Shown one piece after another: positions 1-6,398 of a DNA stretch of 13,322 nucleotides. Under the pieces are notes generated by a model that saw only the letters and a list, made by a program, of their open reading frames with translations, made no database searches and was not told the origin of the DNA. This DNA comes from Candidatus Nealsoniibacteriota bacterium. GTDB taxonomy: Bacteria; Patescibacteriota; Minisyncoccia; Minisyncoccales; PWPS01. Location of the stretch: NCBI GenBank assembly GCA_003554915.1, contig PWHM01000100.1, positions 1 to 13,322 on the forward strand, written 5' to 3'. Position numbers and translations under genes: made by a program. Position 1 is the first letter of the stretch. The number at the start of each line of letters is the position of its first letter.

Positions 1-252
1 AGCTAATTCATAACCTTCGGTCGCTCCTTTTTTAGATTTTATCAAACCATTTTTTTCAAATAAAGAAAAAATATTTTCCAGATTCATCGGAGGTATGTTT
101 TCCTTATTCACAACTTCTCTTATTTTTAAAAAATCATCTTCAATTGCCAATCGAATAAGAGCCCTCAATCCTCTTTGCACATCGGGCGTGAGTCCGATGG
201 GACCGGCACTATGTAGATGTTTTTCGTTTCGGTTGTTTTGTGTATTTGGCAT
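1..252 (-). CDS. Rrf2-family transcriptional regulator, N-terminal part (cut by window edge)
   Basis: Reading leftward from the ATG at 252-250 gives 84 residues with no stop before the window edge, so the C-terminus is missing. After about 20 polar residues the protein enters a winged-helix pattern typical of Rrf2 regulators: a helix resembling the family's 'ALRALIRLA' segment, a second helix around KIREVVNKENIPP, a recognition helix MNLENIFSLFEKNGLIKS, and a wing starting at KKGATEGYELA. In the family the position after the wing is followed by cysteines that bind an Fe-S cluster in IscR/NsrR-type members; that part is outside the window, so the sensing mode cannot be judged. The N-terminal tail before the helix-turn-helix is longer than usual. 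It follows the HemW-like gene on the same strand but has its own promoter and a dyad over its start. Confidence 0.75.
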   Translation of the reverse strand, partial: MPNTQNNRNEKHLHSAGPIGLTPDVQRGLRALIRLAIEDDFLKIREVVNKENIPPMNLENIFSLFEKNGLIKSKKGATEGYELA

Positions 253-290
253 ATTCTTATATTAATTACACTTTACTTATTTAAGAATAT
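251..290. promoter_or_regulatory. Candidate operator: 9-bp perfect inverted repeat over the regulator's start and -10 box
   Basis: ATATTCTTA at 251-259 and TAAGAATAT at 282-290 are exact reverse complements separated by 22 bp. The right arm covers the -10 box of the regulator promoter and the left arm overlaps its start codon. A second short dyad, GAATT at 297-301 and AATTC at 311-315, overlaps the -35 box. This placement is what autorepression by a dimeric regulator would need. The arms are AT-only apart from one G/C pair each, so chance pairing in AT-rich DNA is possible. Confidence 0.35.
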
Positions 291-312
291 TAAATCGAAT
301 TACCTTTGTCAA
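284..312 (-). promoter_or_regulatory. Sigma70-type promoter of the Rrf2-like gene
   Basis: On the minus strand a consensus TTGACA (312-307) is followed after exactly 17 bp by TATTCT (289-284). Transcription would begin near 277, giving a leader of about 25 nt. The -35 lies just downstream of the stop codon of the HemW-like gene, so the regulator can be expressed independently of it. Confidence 0.7.
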
Positions 313-339
313 TTCAAATGAACTGAATTAGAACTGAAA

Positions 340-2133
340 TTAATCGACAACTGACATCTTTTGAATTAGAAAGGGAGTTAATTCCGGATCTTTATTGCAA
401 ATGGTGACCACCAAAGAGTCCCCTTTTTTTAAGTCTTTCAATTCAGATTCTTTTTTTCTAATCGGTTGAAAATCATCCTCTTTCAGAAGCACTTCAACCA
501 CTAAAAAGCTACCTTCGGTATTTATTTTAAAATCTTCTTCCTCAGAACGTAAAACTATCTCATCATTGTTTTTTTTAACAATTCGTCCTTCGATTCTTTC
601 CGTTTCATTTTTATTGATTCTTCCTTCAACCGACTCAATTTTTTCCCGTAACGTCTTATCTATTTTTATCCGGCTCCGCCCGTTACCTTTTTTTCCTTTT
701 TTAATTTTTTTCACTTTTTTAACGTAAGCATCGATATCTTTTTCCTCAAAGAAAAACAGTAAATGAACCAATCTCTCTTTCGGGTCTTCACAGTTGAAAT
801 TTATTTTATCTCCATCCACCGAAACTATTTTCGCTTCCTTCAACTCTCGCAAAGAGCGGTTGAATTCATCCAGAAAAGACCTCCCGAATTTATTTTTGAA
901 TTTTTGAAGAGACATCGAATTGTTAATGGAAAAAGTAATTATTACATTTTTCAACATCTCTCTTCTCAAATCATATTCAAGGCCCTTGAATCTATACTCC
1001 TTTGGGTTTTTAGTCAGAGGGCGTGTCATTTCATACCTTAACCGGCCGGTTATCGTGGATCCACTTCCTCTTCCGAATCCCAAAATAGAATTTAATTCAT
1101 ATACCGGATGCGAAACATATTTGGTGGCCGGATCATATTCAAAATCCTTTTTTACCACTTGTAAACAATCGGCATTATTCAAATGCTTATTTCTTGTTGC
1201 ATTTTCAATATCTTTTTCAATTCCCGGCAAATGATAGCCCTCACTTTCGGCAATTCTTAAAAAATCATCCATAACATTATTCATCAATTTTTCCCTGTGG
1301 TTAAAAAATTCTTCTTTATCAACATTATATACCCTCGTCAAATAGCCCCCTACCGGTTGAACCGTATACACGCTTATTGAATCGGGTTTCAATTTCAATG
1401 CCTTTTTAAAGCTCTCAATGATTGATTCTTCGTCTTCCCCGTAAAGTCCGACCATCAAATCAAGATTTATGCAGTCAAAACCAACCTTTTTCGCACCGGC
1501 TATCGCTTTTTTGACTTGCTCTTCCGTTTGATCCACCCTGTTATTTAACTTTAACACCTCTTCGTTAAAACTTTGAACTCCGAAGCTAACCCTGTTTATG
1601 CCGTATTTTTTTACAATCTTTAATTTTTCAACAGAAAAATTTCGGGGATCGTTTTCAAAAGTTCTTTCTCCTTCTTTTCCGATTCGGAAACAATCAAACA
1701 GCTCGGAAAGAAGAAGTTCCAAAAGATCTTCCGTTAAAATACTGGGGGTTCCGCCTCCTATATAAAGATTATCAAAAGTTTCATTTTTAAAAGTTTCTTC
1801 AAAAACATGGTAATATTTAACCAATTTTTTCACATATTTCTCAAGATCTTCCTCGTCTTCCAATTTACAGCTCGTGGTGTAGCAATAATGGCATCTTTCA
1901 TAACAATAAGGGATATGGGTATATAAACTGAGATGTCCCATTCGTTTTTTTTGCTTCAAAAAGGATCGCCAAGTCTTCAATATTTCCCGAATTCCGATTT
2001 CTTTCTTTCCATAAACTCTGCCGTAAATTTCCGAAACCAAACCGGACGTAGAATAATTTTCCCCGGTTCCGAAGATGCCTTCATCCAAATATCTTTCGTA
2101 GAGATTTCTTTTTTTCTCAACTTCTCTTTTCAT
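340..2133 (-). CDS. HemW/HemN-like radical SAM protein with C-terminal extension
   Basis: This 597-residue protein has the hallmark of the oxygen-independent coproporphyrinogen oxidase-like family: Y71-x-HIPYC with Cys77, Cys81 and Cys84 (CX3CX2C) for the 4Fe-4S cluster, followed by GGGTPS at 126-131, the RVSFGVQSF segment at 181-189, NLDLMVGL at 223-230 and the Gly-rich GFGRGSGST at 352-360. Family members such as HemW are usually about 380 residues and HemN about 450. Here a Lys-rich linker (about 472-493) leads to an extra beta-rich segment (about 512-597). About 60 residues precede the radical SAM core, also more than usual. No other haem biosynthesis gene is in the window, so calling it a haem enzyme or haem chaperone is not justified; a role as a radical SAM enzyme of unknown substrate is safer. 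It has a strong promoter of its own and no clear Shine-Dalgarno sequence. Confidence 0.8.
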   Translation of the reverse strand: MKREVEKKRNLYERYLDEGIFGTGENYSTSGLVSEIYGRVYGKKEIGIREILKTWRSFLKQKKRMGHLSLYTHIPYCYERCHYCYTTSCKLEDEEDLEKYVKKLVKYYHVFEETFKNETFDNLYIGGGTPSILTEDLLELLLSELFDCFRIGKEGERTFENDPRNFSVEKLKIVKKYGINRVSFGVQSFNEEVLKLNNRVDQTEEQVKKAIAGAKKVGFDCINLDLMVGLYGEDEESIIESFKKALKLKPDSISVYTVQPVGGYLTRVYNVDKEEFFNHREKLMNNVMDDFLRIAESEGYHLPGIEKDIENATRNKHLNNADCLQVVKKDFEYDPATKYVSHPVYELNSILGFGRGSGSTITGRLRYEMTRPLTKNPKEYRFKGLEYDLRREMLKNVIITFSINNSMSLQKFKNKFGRSFLDEFNRSLRELKEAKIVSVDGDKINFNCEDPKERLVHLLFFFEEKDIDAYVKKVKKIKKGKKGNGRSRIKIDKTLREKIESVEGRINKNETERIEGRIVKKNNDEIVLRSEEEDFKINTEGSFLVVEVLLKEDDFQPIRKKESELKDLKKGDSLVVTICNKDPELTPFLIQKMSVVD

Positions 2134-2161
2134 AAAATCTAAAGGTTAAGCCTCTTTAGTA

Positions 2162-2190
2162 ATTATAAATTAAACTCTAACATATATCAA
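2162..2190 (-). promoter_or_regulatory. Strong sigma70-type promoter of the HemW-like gene
   Basis: TTGATA (2190-2185) and a perfect TATAAT (2167-2162) on the minus strand are separated by exactly 17 bp. The predicted start near 2155 leaves a leader of about 22 nt before the ATG at 2133. Confidence 0.78.
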
Positions 2191-2232
2191 AGCCCTAACC
2201 GGACAAAGCCGGCATTAAATATATGAATATAT

Positions 2233-2260
2233 TTGTTGAATATTTTTGAGGTGCTATAAT
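2233..2260 (+). promoter_or_regulatory. Extended -10 promoter of the GT2/GtrA/radical SAM operon
   Basis: A perfect TATAAT at 2255-2260 is preceded by TGC (extended -10) and by TTGTTG at 2233-2238, with 16 bp between. Transcription would start near 2267, so the leader is only 15-30 nt depending on whether TTG at 2282 or ATG at 2297 is used. It is arranged back to back with the promoter of the leftward gene. Confidence 0.7.
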
Positions 2261-2281
2261 GGTGAAGCGGCCGATTAATCA

Positions 2282-2998
2282 TTGCTAAAAAGTCTAATGG
2301 TCAAAAAGGAAATATCAATAATCATACCGGCATACAACGAGGAAAAAAACATCGAATCGACTATAGGCGAGATCCGAAGAGAGTTAAAGGGGAAAAAATT
2401 CAATTATGAAATAGTCGTAGTAGACGACGGTTCTACCGACAACACCTGTGATAAAGTAAAAACAATAAAAGACCCGAATATAAGATTAATTCGATTCGTT
2501 AAAAACAAAGGAAAAGGAGAGGCCTTGAAAGCCGGATTGCTGGCGGCAAATGAAAAATTACGACTTTACACAGATGCGGATAATTCCACTTCGATCACTC
2601 ATCTTTTCGATTTTCTCCCCCATATTCAAGGATATGATATCATTATCGGTTCCAGAGGTTTGCCGAAAAGTAAAATAGATAAAAGGCAACCCTTTTATAA
2701 AGAAATTTTAGGAAAAAGCGGAAATTTGTTAATAAGAAAAATTCTGAAATTAAGTTATGCGGATACACAATGTGGTTTTAAGCTGTTTACAAAAGAAGCA
2801 GTGGAAAAAGTGATTCCGGAGGCAAGATGTTCAGGGTGGGGGTTCGATTTCGAAATTTTAAAAATAGCTGAAATTAAAAAAATAAGAGTGAAAGAGCTGC
2901 CGATTACATGGAAAAATAGCCCCGATTCGGCGGTGGGCTTTTTTGATTATTTCAAAACTCTAAAAAGCCTGCTGAAAATTAAAAAAAGATATGATTGA
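2282..2998 (+). CDS. GT2 family glycosyltransferase, polyprenyl (dolichyl)-phosphate sugar synthase type
   Basis: The protein has the DPM1/ALG5-type GT-A fold pattern: ISIIIPAYNEEKNIE at the N-terminus, the nucleotide-binding VVVDDGSTDNT (about 45-55), the metal-binding DADNS (98-102), GSRG near 123 and DTQCGFKLF (161-169). Such enzymes move a sugar from a nucleotide donor onto polyprenyl phosphate at the inner face of the membrane. No C-terminal membrane segment is present, and the next gene is a GtrA protein, the usual membrane partner, so the two probably make and translocate a lipid-linked sugar. TTG at 2282 gives 238 residues; ATG at 2297 gives 233 and starts directly before VKKEISIIIPAYNEE, so it is at least as likely. 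There is no Shine-Dalgarno sequence at either. The stop overlaps the next gene by 8 bp. Confidence 0.88.
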   Translation: MLKSLMVKKEISIIIPAYNEEKNIESTIGEIRRELKGKKFNYEIVVVDDGSTDNTCDKVKTIKDPNIRLIRFVKNKGKGEALKAGLLAANEKLRLYTDADNSTSITHLFDFLPHIQGYDIIIGSRGLPKSKIDKRQPFYKEILGKSGNLLIRKILKLSYADTQCGFKLFTKEAVEKVIPEARCSGWGFDFEILKIAEIKKIRVKELPITWKNSPDSAVGFFDYFKTLKSLLKIKKRYD

Positions 2999-3449
2999 AA
3001 AGATGAGGACAATGAATTTCCGAAAGACCAGAGATCAGTTTATAAAATTTTTCCTGACGGGTCTTTTGAATACGGTCATAGATTTTTCCATACTGAATCT
3101 GCTCATCCTTCTATTCGGTCTCGGGACAACAAATTTAAATTATTTTATTTTTAAAACCACCTCAGTTTTATTTGCGGTCACCAACAGCTTTTTTTGGAAT
3201 AAAAAATGGGTATTCAAAACAAAAACATCCGGGAAGAAGATGAAAAAAGAAATGGGGTCCTTTTTTCTGATAGCTTTTATCGGAATGGGCCTGAACGTAA
3301 TGGTTGCAACAATTGTTTTTTCCACACTCAAAAACACTCTTCCCGGAATCACGGATGAAATTCATGCCAATATTGGAGCATTGACCGGTTTAGTCGTCGT
3401 GATGATTTGGGATTTTTTGGGTTACAAGTTTGTAGTTTTTAAAAAGTAA
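2991..3449 (+). CDS. GtrA family membrane protein
   Basis: This 152-residue protein has four hydrophobic segments (about residues 14-38, 44-63, 85-107 and 120-147). The second ends in SFFWNKKWVFK, the family's characteristic F-x-x-N-[RK]-x-W-x-F motif, and the fourth carries the matching YKFVVFK end. GtrA proteins are thought to flip or help flip polyprenyl-linked sugars in polysaccharide and teichoic acid synthesis. The start overlaps the preceding glycosyltransferase by 8 bp, implying translational coupling; internal ATGs at 3003 and 3012 are alternative starts and would remove only a few polar residues. Operon position directly behind a polyprenyl-phosphate sugar synthase supports the call. 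Confidence 0.85.
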   Translation: MIEKMRTMNFRKTRDQFIKFFLTGLLNTVIDFSILNLLILLFGLGTTNLNYFIFKTTSVLFAVTNSFFWNKKWVFKTKTSGKKMKKEMGSFFLIAFIGMGLNVMVATIVFSTLKNTLPGITDEIHANIGALTGLVVVMIWDFLGYKFVVFKK

Positions 3450-3463
3450 AGTTAACTATTGAA

Positions 3464-4519
3464 ATGAATCTTAAACATTTTCTAAAAGATATTCTTTGGC
3501 TTCTTGAATTCGGTCTAAAAGATTTAAAAATGAAGATTTTTACGATTTTAGGGAGAGAGAAAAAGGACATATACCGCCTTCTGATCAAGGTTAATAACAG
3601 TTGTAATTATAGATGTATTAGCTGTGGCAACTGGAAAAACAGCAAAGATACCTTTATTCCGAAAGAAAAAGAAGAGTTGATAATTAAAAAATTCGAAAAC
3701 GACTTGTTCTTTTTGTCCATCACCGGCGGTGAACCCTTCTTGCAGGAAGAAAGATTGTTCGAATTCGTGAAAAAAATAAAAAAAGCAAACCCAAAATTAA
3801 AATATATCTCCATAAACACGAACTGTTCTCGACCTAAACAAGTTCACCGGTTCGTAGAAAATTTACTTACGGAATTTCCGGGACTGAACTTATATTTGGG
3901 GCTTCACTACATCCCCTCCGAAAAGTGGGGGCTTAGAGAAACTCGTATAGAAGAGGCGCGTGAAAATTATAAAAAAACCAGAAAAGTAGCGGAAAAATTA
4001 AAGAAAAAGTTCGGAAAAAAAATACCGATATGCGGAAAGGGTTTTACATTCTATAACATAATAACCATTCACAGAAAAGAAGATTTTGATTTTATCCGGA
4101 AAGAAAAAGATTTGTGGTTGGGCTTCGCTATAGCTAATGAACAATTCTACAACAATAAAGAGGAAAACAGCATAGAAGAGATAATCAATAAAGATAAAAT
4201 AAAAATAATCGATGATTTCATTAAAATAAATAAATCAGAAATGAGCTTTCTGAATAAGAGATGTACAAAAAACATGAGAAAAATTCTAAAAAAGAAAGAG
4301 AGGAAAAGAAAATGCTATGCGGGAATAAACAGAAAATACGTTAACCCGAAAGGTGAAATATTCGCATGTAGTAGAGGGGTAAAAGAGAGAAAAGACATGA
4401 ATCCGGAGAAGTGCTCCGGTTGCTGGACGTCGTGCGAATCCAATTTCGATTTAGTAGCGGACTTTTTTATTCCCTCAATCTTTAACCGCCACAAAAGGGA
4501 TGTTAAGATTGAGCGGTAA
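3464..4519 (+). CDS. Radical SAM protein with a cysteine-rich SPASM-like C-terminus
   Basis: The 351-residue protein has CNYRCISC (Cys47, Cys51, Cys54) for the radical SAM cluster and TGGEP (87-91) for SAM binding. A C-terminal set of cysteines (Cys284, Cys302, Cys317, Cys320 and Cys324), with NPKGEIFACSRG around 294-305, looks like the auxiliary-cluster SPASM or twitch domain. Members with this architecture modify peptides or act in cofactor and lipid or sugar chemistry. Position 14 bp behind GtrA, in a three-gene operon with a GT2 transferase, suggests a substrate linked to the lipid-sugar pathway, but that is inference. It is not HxsC, which is the second radical SAM enzyme of His-Xaa-Ser systems: the sequence around the first cluster does not match what I know of HxsC. 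No known subfamily name can be given. Confidence 0.75.
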   Translation: MNLKHFLKDILWLLEFGLKDLKMKIFTILGREKKDIYRLLIKVNNSCNYRCISCGNWKNSKDTFIPKEKEELIIKKFENDLFFLSITGGEPFLQEERLFEFVKKIKKANPKLKYISINTNCSRPKQVHRFVENLLTEFPGLNLYLGLHYIPSEKWGLRETRIEEARENYKKTRKVAEKLKKKFGKKIPICGKGFTFYNIITIHRKEDFDFIRKEKDLWLGFAIANEQFYNNKEENSIEEIINKDKIKIIDDFIKINKSEMSFLNKRCTKNMRKILKKKERKRKCYAGINRKYVNPKGEIFACSRGVKERKDMNPEKCSGCWTSCESNFDLVADFFIPSIFNRHKRDVKIER

Positions 4520-4559
4520 TAAGCTCATCAAAACAATTCTTCCAAAATTAGTTGAAAAA

Positions 4560-5162
4560 TCACTGAAATAATTCTTCCGGCGAAGAGCTTTTATCATCTT
4601 CTTCTTCAACTTGTGCCTCGTCATCGTTTTCAATATATTCAGTTTCCGTTTTTTCGTTTTCTTGATCATCTGCCAATTCTTCTTCATCTTCATCATAAAT
4701 ACCGGGCTCCGGCATATCTATTTCTTCAACGGGCATCAGGCTTAAATCATCATACGCGCCATCCACTATCGCCGCTTTGAGATGGTTATAATAAGTTCTA
4801 ACGATAATTTCCCGGACTTCTTTTTCAGAATCTTTTTCCGCTTCCATTCCGTCTTCCGGTCTACCGTATCCGGAATCCTCGGTTGTAAGCTCAAAAACAA
4901 AATCATACCACCCCTCTGCCAATTCTTCACTTTCCAACAGAGACAGACCGCTACCTCCCCTTTCTCGATAAGTTGCTGAATGCTCTATAATCCAAGTTTC
5001 CGCCACTTTACTCGCCTCCTCCAACGTCGTACTTTTGTCAATTTCCGGTGAGTGTTCTTCAGTGTACTTCTCTCCTCCCAACAAGAAGAATCCGGCCAAA
5101 AAAAGAATTATAACCCCTATCGAAAGAGCTACACTTAATTTTATTTTTTTATTTTTATCCAT
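4560..5162 (-). CDS. Membrane-anchored protein with an acidic C-terminal tail, unknown function
   Basis: The 200-residue protein has a short Lys-rich N-terminus, one membrane segment (about 9-28) and no lipobox cysteine, so it should be anchored with the rest outside. Residues about 47-140 form a compact region with AETWIIEHSATY (54-65), WYDFVFEL (85-92), SGYGRPEDG near 97-105 and a closing segment ending VDGAYDDL. This pattern resembles a small extracytoplasmic domain I associate with Patescibacteria and DPANN genomes, from memory only. Residues 146-197 are mostly Asp and Glu. It lies 75 bp behind the A24 peptidase gene but has its own perfect-spacing promoter, so it may be regulated separately from the hxsD-hxsB operon. 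Its 3' end converges with the radical SAM gene 40 bp away. Confidence 0.6.
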   Translation of the reverse strand: MDKNKKIKLSVALSIGVIILFLAGFFLLGGEKYTEEHSPEIDKSTTLEEASKVAETWIIEHSATYRERGGSGLSLLESEELAEGWYDFVFELTTEDSGYGRPEDGMEAEKDSEKEVREIIVRTYYNHLKAAIVDGAYDDLSLMPVEEIDMPEPGIYDEDEEELADDQENEKTETEYIENDDEAQVEEEDDKSSSPEELFQ

Positions 5163-5201
5163 ATTAAAATATTAAAAAATAATTCACCACTCCTTTTAAA
5201 A

Positions 5202-5230
5202 ATTATAGTGCAAAGTTAAATAAAAATCAA
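5202..5230 (-). promoter_or_regulatory. Sigma70-type promoter of the acidic-tail membrane protein
   Basis: On the minus strand TTGATT (5230-5225) and a perfect TATAAT (5207-5202) are separated by 17 bp. The -35 starts 8 bp after the stop codon of the A24 peptidase gene. The leader is about 33 nt and includes an AAGGAG at roughly 30 nt before the ATG, too far to act as its ribosome binding site. Confidence 0.72.
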
Positions 5231-5237
5231 AAAGAGA

Positions 5238-6395
5238 TTAAAAATGAACAAACATATTGAAGAAATCAATGAGAACCGGTACGAAAGAGCTGTGAGTGAG
5301 AACCGAAATCCCCGCCGCTAAAAGCATAAAGGGGGCAAACGGCAATGTGTTGCAAATTTTGACCCGGTAATTATCATCACTTGCGAAAAGCTCCCTTATG
5401 ATTTCAGCTTGTTTTTTTGTAAGACCTCCTCCCTTCAAATTATCGAAGTGCTTATGTTTATCATTTTTTTTCAATTGGGAAATTTTTTGTGAAAAATACG
5501 TTTTCCACTCTTTTGTGAGAACCATGCCCTCTTCAACTTCGTTCGCTTTTATCTCTTCGGTCTCTTCGGAGTTGACGTAAAAAAGCAATATTGACCTGAG
5601 TAGTCCTATGAATATTGCAAACACGGCAATCATCCTTGCAAAATTAAAAATGGATTGAAAATCAAACTGAACTAAAAAGTTACCAAAAAAGAGAATAATT
5701 AAAAAGTACTTTATAAATTCCAGTATCGGGAACCTCAGCTTCAATTTTCTAAAACCATACATCAAGACCACGAGAAGGATAAAAATAACAAAACCGTTCG
5801 GAGGCATTAATAAGACTCTTTCAAAAACTGAAACCAAAAACCTGATAACTATCATTGCCATCGTGATATCGGTTACAAAAATAAAAACCGTTCGACCGTA
5901 TCTTCTAAGATTATGTGGTTTCAAAAACTCTCTTTCTTTTAGTTTTTTCAGTATTTTTCCCCGTTTTTTAAAAGCGGACATCAGGGCTTTGCCAGCAAGC
6001 AGTAAAAGCAAGGGTATGGCCAGATTGGCAAGAAGCGCGAAAGCGGGAAAGTATTCTATATAGAAATCGGAATAATACTCCAGTGGCAGAAGAAGCCCGT
6101 ACAACCCGAAAAGTTTTCCGTCACCGGCTGACCAAAATCCCAATCTCCAAATTAAATAACCCACTGATACGGCTATAATGCCGTTTAAAACGGCGGGAGG
6201 AAGGTAGTTGAAAACATCAGTCGAATTTAAAAATAATACATGATAAAAAAACAGAAACGAATACAAAGCAGCTCCCCAGGAAAACCCGGCTAAAATATAT
6301 TTGTTGGGGATAGTTCCTTTCTTGACATCTATATAACTGACAACGGCCCCTATGGATAAAAGAGGGACCGTGAAAGCAAGATTTATTAAAGTCAT
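5238..6395 (-). CDS. A24 family prepilin/preflagellin peptidase (FlaK-like layout)
   Basis: This polytopic 385-residue membrane protein carries both catalytic aspartates of aspartic prepilin peptidases: Asp23 in YIDVKKGTIPN and Asp92 in SAGDGKLF. About eight hydrophobic segments follow through residue 275. The last third contains a soluble stretch (about 280-350) with EEGMVLTKEW and GGGLTKKQAEIIREL, then LPFAPFMLLAAG, an arrangement familiar from archaeal FlaK/preflagellin peptidases and CPR homologues. The N-terminal methyltransferase domain of bacterial PilD is absent. It starts only 3 bp after the hxsB stop, so it is part of the hxsD-hxsB operon. That linkage implies cleavage of a prepilin-like leader from a substrate that the radical SAM enzyme also handles. 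The 45-residue peptide at 8479 is a candidate substrate. Confidence 0.85.
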   Translation of the reverse strand: MTLINLAFTVPLLSIGAVVSYIDVKKGTIPNKYILAGFSWGAALYSFLFFYHVLFLNSTDVFNYLPPAVLNGIIAVSVGYLIWRLGFWSAGDGKLFGLYGLLLPLEYYSDFYIEYFPAFALLANLAIPLLLLLAGKALMSAFKKRGKILKKLKEREFLKPHNLRRYGRTVFIFVTDITMAMIVIRFLVSVFERVLLMPPNGFVIFILLVVLMYGFRKLKLRFPILEFIKYFLIILFFGNFLVQFDFQSIFNFARMIAVFAIFIGLLRSILLFYVNSEETEEIKANEVEEGMVLTKEWKTYFSQKISQLKKNDKHKHFDNLKGGGLTKKQAEIIRELFASDDNYRVKICNTLPFAPFMLLAAGISVLTHSSFVPVLIDFFNMFVHF

Positions 6396-6398
6396 TTT

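Noticed and set aside
3464..4519. Could this radical SAM gene be hxsC, completing the Hxs system?
   Set aside because: It is on the other strand in a GT2/GtrA operon, and the sequence around its first cysteine motif and its C-terminus do not fit what I know of HxsC.
4510..4527. Hairpin TGAGC/GCTCA between the convergent genes at 4519 and 4560, as a terminator.
   Set aside because: The stem is only 5 bp, overlaps the stop codon and has no T-run in either direction.
5163..5195. Tiny leader peptide (GTG, 7 codons) before the 5162 gene, preceded by AAGGAG.
   Set aside because: The purine stretch is only 2 bases from the GTG, too close to serve as a ribosome binding site, and nothing else supports translation.
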